Below, piece by piece: positions 20,780 through 31,200 of a stretch of DNA of 64,000 nt. The stretch is from assembly GCA_037349315.1 (NCBI GenBank), contig JBAIAC010000006.1:19193501-19257500 (forward strand), in the 5' to 3' direction. Below the pieces are notes generated by a model that was not told where the DNA came from, made no database searches, and saw nothing but the letters and a program-made list of their open reading frames with translations. Source of the stretch: Chelydra serpentina. Taxonomy: Eukaryota; Chordata; Testudines; Chelydridae. The translations under genes and the position numbers were made by a program. Each line of letters begins with the position of its first letter. Positions within the stretch are counted from its first letter, which is position 1.

Positions 20780-21965
20780 GACAGGTGCCTAAGTCCAAAA
20801 TTTAGATGCCACTGAGTTCCTCAAAACTCCTGCTCAGCTGCTTCCTAACCCTATAGGAGCCTAATATCCCTTGACATCTAATTTTTTGCTGTAAAAGTCC
20901 CCTAGGTGCTTCAGTTTCTGCCTCTGGGCATGCACACTGCTGCCTCACTCCAAGTATGGGGATGCCCATCTCACACCTAAGTCCCAGCAGGATCCTCAAA
21001 CCGGTGCAGAGAGTCATTCTCCTGTGGGGCCTGATCCAGTAGGTGTGTTCAGGGCATGCCTACCAGATCAGGGCGCATTCACAACCCAGCTGCAGGAGAA
21101 TCCACCTCCCTTATAGTTTGTAGCCCAGCAATCAACCAGGATGTAGGAAACCAAGGTTCAATTCCCCCTCCTACTGAATGGGGACAAAAGATGTGCACAG
21201 GAATTTTCTAGCTCTCAAGACGGTGCCCTGACCACTGAGCTATGGGATAGTTCGATGTATGTGAAAAGGCTGGGGAGGAGGTCTCTCTGTCGCTCCTGTT
21301 GAAGTTGTTCCACTTTAGATAAACACTTAAACAGTCAGTGGGCTAGAGATAGAGTGGGCATGATTCTACGGTCTGGTGGTTAGAGCACCCACATAGGAGA
21401 CCCAGGCTCCAGTCCCTCACCTCCAATCGCTATTTAATTATTTATTGAAAATGGAACAACTTCAACAGGAGAGACAGAGCCCCACATCAGAATACCCCAG
21501 AGCCAAGGCACGCTCCTGGGAGGTGGGAGACCTCAGTTCAAATCTTTTCTTCCATCAGACAGATGGGGAAATTGAACCCCTGTTTCCCACCTGCTGCATG
21601 AGTGTTGGGCTAAGTATATATATATACTTACTGGTGGTAAGTATATATATATACCACTTCCTCCTTCATTAGTTGCAGAAAACATCTTAGACACTTGATA
21701 CCAGGAGAGACTTCATGGCTGTCAATCCCAAGCACAGGGAGGTGCCTATGTCCAACCCAGATTTAGGTGCCTAAATACCAGAGGGGGATTCGGGCTTAGG
21801 ACACACCCTCACATCAGTATCTCCCATTGACCAGCTCTGGGGGCTCCCCACCTAGCATGCTGGTTTTGGTGGATCCGATTCTAAGGCTATCTCTCCCCAC
21901 TCACTGTACAGGGAGCATGGGTGCCTAACCCAGGCTTTGTGGATCCCAGTGGTTTTCTAGGCATC
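20780..21965. repeat. Composite repeat with tRNA-like modules and fold-back arms
   Basis: Repeated 'gtgcctaagtcc' or 'taggtgcctaaatacc' phrases flank two tRNA-like modules. One is on the plus strand at about 21375-21420 ('ggtggttagagcaccca', 'caggctccagtccctc'); one is on the minus strand near 21225-21245 ('ccatagctcagtggtcaggg'). The arms 'ctcctgttgaagttgttcc' at about 21294 and its complement at about 21451 can pair. 21613-21655 holds two copies of 'taagtatatatatata'. No intact tRNA gene is present. Confidence 0.45.
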
Positions 21966-22569
21966 CAAGTCCCCTTTGTGCATCTGTGCCCCAGTGTTTT
22001 ACTGAGGCAGAATAGTCCCCTGAGATGCTACCAAAGGTTTTGGCAGACTCCTACCTAGGCGTGTTTGTTTATATTTTGTGTTGATGGTTAATGACTGGTT
22101 GAATTAGTGTTTTATTGCTGTTGACTTCAAACGGGAGGATGTGGTTTTTGTGGCTGCCCCAAGCCACAAGAGAGGCCACTAGGGGGCCCGAAAGGGAGAA
22201 GTATAAAAGCTCAAGGCTAGCAAAAAATAAAGTTTGCTCAGCTATAAACCCTCACCCCAAACTCCTGAGTCTCTTTATCCAACAGCTGCTACCCACACCA
22301 GTCCCAGCCCCCTCTCACTCCATCCTCTCCCCTTCCCCCCCAACTCTCCCAGTGCTCCAGCCCACCCAAACTCTGGGTCATAGGAGACCACCTTCGAGCA
22401 CACTGTCTTGTGGCCCGTTAGGTGCGCTGCCCTCGGGTCCCTCTGGGTTCTTTCAATCATTTACTCAGACCCGAGCACTTCAAACAGATACCCCCGTTTG
22501 TGGGGGTCTGATGTATTAACTCTGACAAGCACCTCTTCTTTAGCCCCTCAAGTCCCAGCCCTTCTGGCA
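21966..22569. other. Intergenic, unassigned
   Basis: It contains a C-rich stretch (22300-22360) and a short AATAAA-type site near 22227. Nothing is identifiable. Confidence 0.4.
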
Positions 22570-23110
22570 GGGCCCCCATGGGGAATTATTGTAAAAGACA
22601 GGAGGGGGGTCGGTCCCCAGAGCGAGGCAAGGGCCAGGGGCAAGCACAGTGAGGTATGGGGGGAAGTCAGTCCCTGAGTGAGGCAGGAGCCGGGTCAAAC
22701 ACAGTGGGGCGGGGTATGGGGATGGGTCCCCAGAGCGAGGCGCGGCCAGGGACAAGCACAGCAGGGCAGGGTGGGGGGATGGGTCCCTGGAGCAAGGAGG
22801 CTCCCGGGGGCAAGCACAGAGAGGCGGGGGACAGGCATACAGGATCCCACCCCCCACCCGAGGCTGTGTGGAGCCAGTACCTACCTCTCTCTGCTGGAGC
22901 TGGGTCCTTGGGAGCCAGTTCTCTCTCTCTCCAGCTGAGTGGCAGCTCCTCCAGGCAGCAGCAGCTGCTCTTTTCGCCCTCATGGTAGGGAGGCTGATTG
23001 CAGTTACCCCTGTGACCAGACACTGCCAGGTCCACTTTTCAACCGAACTTTCCAGTCGAAAACTGGACACTTGGCAACAGGGGCACTGGAATGGGGGGTG
23101 AGGGGCAGTG
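22570..23110 (-). repeat. GC-rich dispersed repeat with a 57-bp minisatellite
   Basis: Four diverged units starting at the GGTCCC-type phrases near 22612, 22669, 22725 and 22782 give a 56- to 57-bp period ('...gagcgaggc...ggacaagcacag...'). The right end 'ttccagtcgaaaactggaca...ggcaac' matches the end style of the repeat at 46124-46672. The 258-residue minus-strand frame over 22540-23316 is a by-product of composition. Confidence 0.6.
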
Positions 23111-23179
23111 GGTCCCTTCATTTTCGCCTGCCTTAAGGGTGAGCAACAGGGGGAAGCAGAGGAGAGGGGGAAGCAGTGG

Positions 23180-24478
23180 AGCATATCAACTGAGGTCCCC
23201 CAGGGATCTTTCCTTGTTCTAGTTCTGTTCAGTATCTTCATAAATGATTTGAATATGGCATAAAGAGTACACTTAAAGTTTGTAGACAATACCAACCTTG
23301 GAGGGTTTGAGAGCACTTTAGAGGACAGGATTAGAATTCAAAATGATCTTGACAAACTGGAAAAATGGTCTGAAATAAATAGGATGAAAATCAGTAAGGA
23401 CAGATGCAAAGTAATACACTTAGGAAGGAATAATCAATTGCACAAATACAAAAAAGAGAAATGACTGCCTAGGAAGGAGTACTGCAGAAAAGGATTTGGC
23501 GGTTATAGTGGATCACAAACTAAATGTGAGTCAACAATGTAATACTGTTGCAAAAGAAGCAAACATCTGGGTTGTATTAGCAGGAGAGTTGTAAGCAAGA
23601 CACTAGAAGTAATGTTTCCATTCTACTCAGCACTGAAAAGGGCTTCATTGGTTAGTGTCCCCGGTTTTGGGCACTTTGGGAAAGATGTGGACAAATTAGA
23701 GAAAGTCCAGGGGAGAGCAACAAAAATGATTAAAGGTCTAGAAAACATGACCGATGAGGAAAGATTGAAAAAAACTGGGTTTCTTTAATCTGGAGAAGAG
23801 AAGACTGGGGCAGGGACATGAGAATAGTCTTTAAGTATGTAAAAGGTGTTTTATAAAGAGGAGGGTGATAAATTGTTTTCCTTAACCATTGAGGACAGGA
23901 TAAGAAGCAAAGGCCTTACATTGCAGCAAGGCAGGTTTAGGTTGGACATTAGGAAAAACTTCCTGTCAGGGTGGTTAAGCACTGGAATAAATTGCCTCAG
24001 GAGGTTGTGGAATCTCCATTATTGGAGGTTTTGATGAACAGGTTAGATCCGGGGTAGGCAACCTATGGCACGGGTGCCAAAGGCGGCACGCGAGCTGATT
24101 TTCAGTGGCACTCACACTACCTGGGTCCTGGCCACGGGTCTGGGGGGCTTTCCATTTTAATTTAATTTTAAGTTAAGCTTCTTAAACCTTTTAAAACCTT
24201 ATTTACTTTACATACAACAATAGTTTAGTTATATATTAAAGACTTATAGAAAGAGACATTCTAAAAAAGTTAATTGTATTCCTGGCACGCGAAACCTTAA
24301 ATTAGAGTGAATAAATGAAGACTCGGCACACCATGTCGGAAAGGTTCCGGACCCCTGGGTTAGATAAACACGTGTCAGGGATAGCCTTGCTAGATAATAC
24401 TTAGTCCTGCCTCAGTGCAGGGGACTGGACTAGATGACATATTGAGGTCCCTTCCAACCCTACATTTCTATGATTTTG
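23180..24478 (+). mobile_element. CR1 LINE 3' half, decayed, hosting a hAT MITE
   Basis: It enters in the reverse-transcriptase region ('ggtcccccagggatct', 'ttcataaatgatttg') and runs through the ORF2 C-terminus (frame piece 23846-24034: [17 protein letters not shown]) to the CR1 tail 'ggactagatgacatattgag...tttctatgatt'. A MITE at 24049-24357 interrupts it with an 8-bp duplication. Frameshifts are frequent. Confidence 0.85.
24049..24357 (-). mobile_element. hAT-type MITE, copy 2, nested in CR1
   Basis: 309 bp, the same family as 4081-4363 in opposite orientation. It is flanked by a perfect 8-bp duplication, GGTTAGAT (24041-24048 and 24358-24365). Confidence 0.88.
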
Positions 24479-24740
24479 TTGCAAGTTTTGCAAAATGTTT
24501 GTTTCTTTAAAAAACATACCAAACCTTCACATGCCCTTCCTATTCCTGGCTTCAAACTTGTTGTATTCCCCTTATTCAGACTGCCAACAATGAAGCTGAA
24601 GCCAGGCCAGATGGCCACAATTTCCCTACACCCTCCGTATGTGGAAATGAGGCTGCCCTAAAAAGATGGCCACCAACTGCCTGGGTGGAACTGGAGCACG
24701 GGGGGTGGGGTTTGGGTTGGGTGGCCTGGAGCACGGTGAG
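24479..24740. other. Intergenic, nothing recognised
   Basis: No feature is seen between the CR1 tail and the GC-rich repeat. Confidence 0.4.
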
Positions 24741-25105
24741 GAGTCAGGTAGAGTTGCAAACTTTCTAACTGCACAAAACTGAACATTCTTGCCCCCTTCC
24801 CCCATGCTCCGCCCTTTCCCCACCCCTTCCCCGAGGCCCCATTGCTGCCCCGCCCCTTCCCGGAGGCCCCATTGCTGCCCCGCCCCTTCCCCGAGGCCCC
24901 ACTGCTGCCCCGCCCCTTCTCCGAGGCTCCACCACTAGCACCGCCCCACAGCTCCCATTGGCCATGGTTCCTGGGACAAGTAGAAACCCCCTGGCCGCCC
25001 CTGGGCCTAGGAACCAGACATGCCAGATGCTTCTGGGAACCACGTGGAGCCAGGGCAGGTAGGGAGCCTGCCTTAGGCCCACTTCACTGCCAGCTGGACT
25101 TTTGG
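24741..25105. repeat. GC-rich dispersed repeat with short tandem units
   Basis: It starts 'gagttgcaaactttctaact', as does the repeat at 46124. It includes four tandem units of 'ccccgccccttccccgaggc' type with a 28- to 30-bp period (24832-24935). Reading frames here are artefacts of the array. Confidence 0.65.
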
Positions 25106-25944
25106 CCTATTAAAATCTCCTTACTTTACTGTAATATAAAATGCGGTTGTTGTGGTACCAAATTACTCTCCTTGAGCTCAGTGAGTGTTTTGTTGTTAAC
25201 TTCAGTGGTAGCAGAATATGACCCTCCTCTTGTAAATTCTTTTAAGATTCTCAGCTGAAGGTTACAAGTATTCTGTAAAGAGACACCATCATAGCACAGT
25301 AGTAGGTTTTGGAAAAACAAGCTTTTACAAAAGCTTAATCCAGTAGAAATATTTTCACGATTTAAAAAAAATATTCAAATGGGAAATAGGCTTTTTGAAA
25401 ACATGAACATTCATTCCCTTGCCATGTTTATGACCAAACTCTGCAACACTGTGCCAGTGCAGTAAACTTGACCAGGAAAATGCCTGGAAACAAACTGAAA
25501 CTGATTAAGGCTCCAGTCCTGCAAACACAATAAGAAGATTAAGCATGTGCAGGAGTGTTTGTCGCAACCAAACCTGCTTTATTTTAACTGGCCAAACTCA
25601 GAGAAGTGAAATAAAATAAAATAAAATAAAATAAAAATCAAACAGCACAATTAGTGACAAAATAAATTTGATTTCAAAGTTAATATTTAATAATGTGCAG
25701 TTCTATTCTTACACACACCAGATACTTTTTATATATAGTTTTTGACCTAGCGTTTTTGTCACAAATCTAGTATGATTTTATTATTTAAGCACAATTTTAA
25801 AATGTATTAAAAACACAAAGTGCAGCAGCACAGTTTAAAAGAAATCAAACTGATGAGACCACCTAATGAAAAGATGGTAAGAGAAGACTGTCCCTGGCAA
25901 ACAGTGAAGGCAACAAGTAGCCCTCTGGAAAGTATTGCATAAAA
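25106..25944. other. Intergenic AT-rich sequence
   Basis: A (AAAAT)n run lies at about 25609-25640 and AT-rich sequence continues. No gene is recognised. Confidence 0.5.
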
Positions 25945-26045
25945 AACATGACTTATGAAGAGCTCTATGGGAGCTTGAAAGCTTGTCTCTCTCACTAGCA
26001 GAAGTTGGTCCAGTAAAAGAGATTACTTCACCCATTGTCTCACTA
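25945..26045 (+). mobile_element. Penelope-like element tail, family 2, with hammerhead-like core
   Basis: It reads CTTATGA (25952-25958), one A, a 6-bp stem (25960-25965 with 25971-25976), GAAA (25977-25980), then 'gcttgtctctctcac' and 'gaagttggtccagtaaaaga'. This is a recurrent turtle tail sequence. The layout follows a hammerhead ribozyme (CUGANGA, helix II, GAAA) but has G-to-U in the CUGA box and an extra A before helix II. A minus-strand relative occupies 26330-26400. Confidence 0.5.
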
Positions 26046-26329
26046 GTAAAAAACAATGCAGTAGTAGCTCTCCATTTTTGCAGAAGAAAAGAAAATGATT
26101 ACAGTTCAGCGGGTTTATAATATCATTCGATCATATGATGTGGGAGCAACCATATATAATGACTGTTCACAATTCGATCTAAGGGGGTAAGAAGGTGGGG
26201 GGGGGGGAAGTTGCAACTTAAATAATTAAATTAAAACATCACATGATGTTTTGATTAAATTCACTTCCACGTTCTTAAGCAGGAAATGCAAGATTCAAGA
26301 ATCAGAATGCACATTTTAAGGGGGAGGAA
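26046..26329. other. Unassigned spacer with poly-G run
   Basis: AT-rich, with a run of about ten G near 26198. Nothing else is recognised. Confidence 0.4.
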
Positions 26330-26400
26330 GGAGGGAATATATTTTATTAGATCAACTCCTGTTGGTGAGTGAGACAAGTTTTTGAGACACACAGGGCTTC
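26330..26400 (-). mobile_element. Penelope-like tail fragment, family 2, inverted
   Basis: On the minus strand it reads 'ctgaagccctgtgtgtctca', 'aaaacttgtctcactcacca' and 'acaggagttgatctaataaa', matching the plus-strand tail at 25945-26045 with substitutions. Confidence 0.5.
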
Positions 26401-26401
26401 A

Positions 26402-26611
26402 GTAAAAGCGGCAAAGAGTCCTGTGGCACCTTACTAGCAGCCGTATTGGAGCATAAGCTTTCCTGGGTGAATACCCACTTCTTCAGATGCTGAAGAAGTG
26501 GGTATTCACCCACGAAAGCTTATGCTCCAATACGGCTGCTAGTAAGGTGCCACAGGACTCTTCCCCGCTTTTACAGATCCAGACTAACAGGGCTACCCCT
26601 CTGATACAGAG
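26402..26611. mobile_element. Inverted dimer of Penelope-like tails with hammerhead-like cores
   Basis: Two 85-nt arms (26402-26486 and 26490-26574) are inverted copies with three mismatches and a 3-nt spacer. The right arm continues to about 26611 ('cagactaacagggctacccc'). On the plus strand 26490-26527 reads CTGAAGA, A, a perfect 6-bp stem with loop ATTC, GAAA, then a 3-bp helix III-like hairpin (A-GC, loop TTAT, GC-T) and C at the cleavage position. The left arm encodes the same on the minus strand with one base change at the foot of helix II. The extra A and the weak helix I leave activity uncertain. Confidence 0.6.
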
Positions 26612-26899
26612 CTTCAGTAGGTACTTTCCCTCCATTACAGTACTTGCATTAGTGTGTTCAGGTTTTGCTTCCCTATTGCTACCGTGTGTCAGCTTTTTAA
26701 AAATAGGCACTGGTGTAGCATTTAAAAAGAAAAAGAGGGAAAAAACGGGGAAGGGGGAGGCTGGAGAAAGCGGGGGATTTTCCAGACTAGGTCTGGGAAA
26801 CTGCGCGCGTTTGTTTTTGTAGCTAGAGCATGAACTGTTTTGGGAAGAAATTATTCTTATGCAAAGTAACGCTGGGAATGAAATAACAGGCTAACTGGG

Positions 26900-28270
26900 A
26901 GAACAATGCAAACGCCGATTGCCCGCAGCTAAAAGGACGTGTGAAATCAGAGCGTTGAGCAAGATCTTGCGTAGGTGATGCAGGTAATGATGAGGCAGTG
27001 ATTTCGTTAGGAAAAGCCCTTGAGGAAGCGCGATTAGGCGCTGATTGCTTAAAGGTGGTGGAGGGAGGGGGCACGGCAGGAGTGGGCGGTGCACGCCGGA
27101 GAGCGGTGCCTGGAGGGGGCGGGGCGGCGGAAGAGGACGGTGAATGGTGATAGGTGAAGGTTGTTCCATTGGCCGTATTAGAAGCCAGGCTTGGGCTGGG
27201 TCGGCTCCTTGCAGCTGCGGGCGGCTGAGCGAGCACGTGAAGCGGCGAATCCGGGAGGCTCCAGAGCAGCGGCGCCCGCCAAGGAGGGAGGATGACAAAC
27301 GTGTCCGCGGTGTGGCTGTTAGCGCTCTTCTTGCAGGCAGCGTGCGCGGTGAGTCCGAGGCCCCAGGGGGCCGGGAGGGTTGGCGGGATGCTGTCCCGGG
27401 GGGTTATTTGCGGTGCCCGATCGCTGGCGTGCGGTGCCCCGGGGGGGGGGAATGCATGTGCCGAGGAGGAACTGGAGCTGGACAATCTCTTCTCCCTCCC
27501 TCCCCTGACTCCTCGGGGGCGGGTCAGCCCTTTTATACCCTCCAAAGCCTCCCCCACCCCCCCCCCGCGGCCAGAGCCCGGCGCAGCTTCGGCGCTCGGC
27601 TCCCCCCTTCCCCGCCGTGGGGGAGCAGAGGCTGTGAGCGGGGCGGGCTCTTGGTGCTGCAGCCCCCTGGAAGCGGGCTGGGGGAAGGGAGGACTGGCGG
27701 CTTCACTTCGCCCCCTGCATTCAATTACCCAAAGCGGCTCCATATGGTGCGAGGCTCCCGGTCCCGCGCTGGCAGGAAGCGCTCCCCGGCGGCCTTGGCA
27801 GGAGCTGCCGAGTCTGACACAGCCGCCCCGTTTCAGCGGGTTATTAGCGCCGCGCCCTCCCCTGCCCCCCTCGCTGCTGGCTGACACCCCGAGCCGGCTG
27901 CGGCCCGCCCGGCGGGCGCGGGACCGGGACCGGGCTGCACGCGCCGGAGCCCCGCGCTCCCTGGCCGGAGACTTGCTCCGGCCTTTGTGCTGCTGGGTTC
28001 GCTTCCCGCGGCAGGGAGCGGCTCCCGCGGGGGCTGAAGCGCCAGCTGAGCGCGGGGGGAGAGGGCTTTGGAAGAGATCCCCTCAAGCAGCTGCGTCATT
28101 AAAAACCCGCGTCTCGGCGGCGAGACTTGCTCGGCAAAAGCGGGGAGGCCGGGAATCAAACCCCGTGTCCCTCTCGGGAGCGAGGAGGGAAAGCTCCGCT
28201 CCCTGCTCGACGGGCTGGGCTCCGCTAGGACACAGTTGAGCGCCTCGCTCTGAAATGGCCACTTGCCGCT
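26900..28270 (+). promoter_or_regulatory. SDC1: SDC1 promoter, CpG island, 5' UTR and start of intron 1
   Basis: CpG density rises sharply at about 27050 and falls after about 28270, against AT-rich flanks. Upstream of the start codon are GC boxes (GGGCGG at about 27083 and 27117, GGGGCGG at about 27121) and an inverted CCAAT box, ATTGG, at 27168-27172. No strong TATA box is present. Sp1-type GC boxes fit what is known of syndecan-1 promoters in mammals. The transcription start is probably about 27175-27215, placed from the boxes only. Large open frames across this island on both strands are due to GC content. Confidence 0.7.
27292..27348 (+). CDS. SDC1: SDC1 exon 1 coding part (signal peptide)
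   Basis: Encodes residues 1-19, a start followed by a hydrophobic core ([13 protein letters not shown]). Exon 1 ends exactly at the likely signal-peptidase site with donor GTGAGT at 27349, phase 0. The same exon and signal-peptide coincidence holds in mammalian syndecan-1. Confidence 0.93.
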
Positions 28271-31200
28271 AGCGTGGGGCTGTGAAAACTTTCAGGAGTT
28301 CTCCCCCCATCAAGTTCTTGGGCTCGTGCTATGGCGCTGGAACAGAAAACCACGTGGCTGTAGCTTGTTCCCGTGCCTAGACCGTCTTGCGTGGGTGTCT
28401 GTCCTATTGATTTTAAATACAATACTTAGTGGCTGACATGCCTATTGAAAAAAACCCTTGTCCTCAATGTCCTAGTTACATTAGACTCCCGTTCTGTAGT
28501 TCCCTGCTGCCTGCCATGTTCCCTGCTGACTTCAGCTTCTGCAGGAGGCGTAAATCCGGTTTCTACAGCAGTGTGTAGACCTTACTCCATGGCGTTGATA
28601 GTGATCTCTATAGAGATCATCACTTTATCTGAGCACCGAGTATGTCTTCCCAATGGTGGATTAATGAAGCAGTTTTAACTAGGGTCTCTGCAAGTCAACA
28701 CGCTCCTTACTACTCCGGTCAAAACTTTACTTGGGGGCGGTGGGTCAAAGAATTTTTTTAAGTCTTCCCCCAAAAATCTAACTGCTGCCTTAAAAATAGA
28801 TTATTTTCAACCTGGGCTCCAAATTTGAGTGGCTCAGCTAGATAGCCACTTGGGCAGCCATCTGAGGGAGAACCTATTGTAGCCACCAGATGTCAGCACT
28901 GAACAGCAAATTCACTTCAGTGCTGTTCAGTCTCTCCAGGTGGCAAAGTAGTCCTACAAAGCATTTCCGAAAAGTTAAGTTTTGCCCCTATGATGATTGC
29001 ATAAGCTGTTCCATAAGTGGCAAAGCACTGACCCCTTTCATGAAAGTGATTGTAAACACTCACTAAGCCATAAAACTGACCTCTCAGGCCTGTGTACCCA
29101 CTTCATAAAAGTCACTCAAGGTGACACAGCGAGTTAGTGGCAGAGACTGGACTAGAATTAAGCAATACCAGGCTTCCAGGTGCATACTTAATCAATTGTG
29201 CCTTGAATGTCTTCTGTGTGAATATGTGCACTACTTATTGAGCGTGACCAAGCCTATGTCGTGCCCACGTTCTCCCAACCTAGAAACACTTGGTATCTGA
29301 ATCTACACTATTTGTGTAGTCTGTTCCTCCCCTTGGATATGCCACGAGGGGAAGGAAAGTGTAACTTTCTCTCAGGACAGAGCAGTATCCTCTGCTAAAT
29401 GGCCTGTCCTGAAAACAGAACTGTCCCTCCCTGGTTGAATGTCAAATGTTCCTTAATCCAGAAAGGGAAGGGAAATCTACAGTAAAGGGATGCTACAGAA
29501 ATCTTGAAATGGATGCGTGAAAGCTCTTCAGGGTAGGAGAAATCAGAGTACACTTATGTACAGGTGAAGTACCACATTGGGTGCCCCATCCAACCCCTCC
29601 CTGTCCCCTGATGGCCCCCTGGGATCCCTGCCACATCCACCCCTCCCTGTCCCCTGCTGCCACATCCAACCCCTCCTCTCATTCCTGACTGCACCCCCAG
29701 GACCCCTGCTGCATCCAACCACCCCATCTCCCTGACTGCCCCCGGGACCCCTGCCCCCATTCAACACCACCACCCCCCGTTCTCCCACCCTCTGACCATC
29801 CCAACCCCTATCCACATTCTTGCCCCTGACCACCCCAAACTCCCCTGCCCCCTTACTGTGCTGCCTGGAGCACTGGTGGTGGGCCCAGAGCATTGTGCTG
29901 GCGGTGCAGTGAGCTGAGGCTGGGGGGGGGGAGGGGGAACAGCAGGGGAGGGGCCAGGGGCTGGCTAGCCTCCCGGGCCAGGAGCTCAGGAGCCAGGCAG
30001 GAGGCTTCTGTGGGCCATAGTTTGCCCACTGCTGAGTTCTCCTGATTGTTGTAGAAATCAAAAACAAAGGGTTGTGGTGAAGAGACCCTGTAGGTCACAC
30101 AGATTGTCCCTGCCTACATTTGAAAACAGTCGCTGCAGTCTAGCTGCTGCTGCTTCATATTGGTTAACTTATGTGACTTAAATTCTAGAAATCCAATATC
30201 TGTATTAGGCCTCAGAACAGTGGATGGGTCCAACCTTTGGAAACTAAAACACTGCATTTTATTCCTGGGAATAACCAATCCTGCCATGGCAGAGATGGCT
30301 TGGTTGAAGTGAGATGCATGAGACCTGTTAGCAGCACTTTTACTGGAGAAGACAAAGTATAGTTGGGTTCTATCCAGTTTTTGGGCCACAGTTGGTGGAG
30401 TAGGTTCTCCCTTACCAACAGGCCCATATCTGTTTATGCAGATCTGCAGGTCCTATAGACATCTAGCAAACCTTATAACAGGAATAATCTAAACTAGAAG
30501 AAACTCGGGGTTTAAAGACAATTCACCAATATTGGCAGAATCAATGACTGAATTAAGCAAAAAGCCTCAGGCAGCAGGCAACACATTGGTGACTCAGTAC
30601 CTAAATAACTTCCCTTGTAACTAAATGCAAGCATGGGCCAACATTCTGTTTAAATGAATGCTGCTGAGAACCACAGATCAAAGCTGGCTTTCCTCTCAAG
30701 CTGCCCTTGACTCAGAAGATGAAGTTTACTGATTTTGATAAGATTACTGAAGATGACCTCAGGTAATGGGTGTGGAAATCAGTGATGCTCTGTAGGCCTC
30801 TGGCCGCCTGGGATCCCATCTAGTATGCTATGATCCCATCCAGCATGCTTGTTGCTAGCTGTGTTCTAGCTAGTTCCCTCACCCACTAGTCTGAGAAGTG
30901 GGTTGTAAAATATGCTTGGGGTTCACCTGATACAACTGTGCAGCCATGAGACTGCTCAACAACTTGTCTCCTTGCCATGTTGCTGCATGAAGCCACAGAA
31001 ATTAATTTCCTGTTCCTCCGCTTGTCCTGTTGGTAGGTTGCCTGCTTTCTGAGCTCTGCCCACAAGGAGAGAGCAGGGAGTTTTCTGCTGTCATTGAAGG
31101 AGGTGGTGTTTTGTTCAGGACAGTAGGATGTGAGCACAACCTGCCCTACCTCACGCTCTCTGAAGTGATGGGGTGGCAAGTGAAACGGGCCTGAAACTTA

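Noticed and set aside
22540..23316. 258-residue minus-strand open frame
   Set aside because: Covers a minisatellite-bearing dispersed repeat and the start of a CR1; the translation mirrors the 57-bp period.
26823..27887. 354-residue minus-strand open frame over the SDC1 promoter
   Set aside because: Lies in the CpG island; Pro/Ser/Ala/Arg-rich composition and overlap with exon 1 and other frames point to a GC artefact, with no recognisable domain.
27292..28239. 315-residue plus-strand open frame starting at the SDC1 start codon
   Set aside because: Only its first 19 codons are real; a strong donor (GTGAGT) follows and the rest is GC-rich intron.
29543..30067. 174-residue minus-strand open frame in SDC1 intron 1
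   Set aside because: Composition artefact of the C-rich repeat; Gly/Arg/Trp-rich with repeating blocks.
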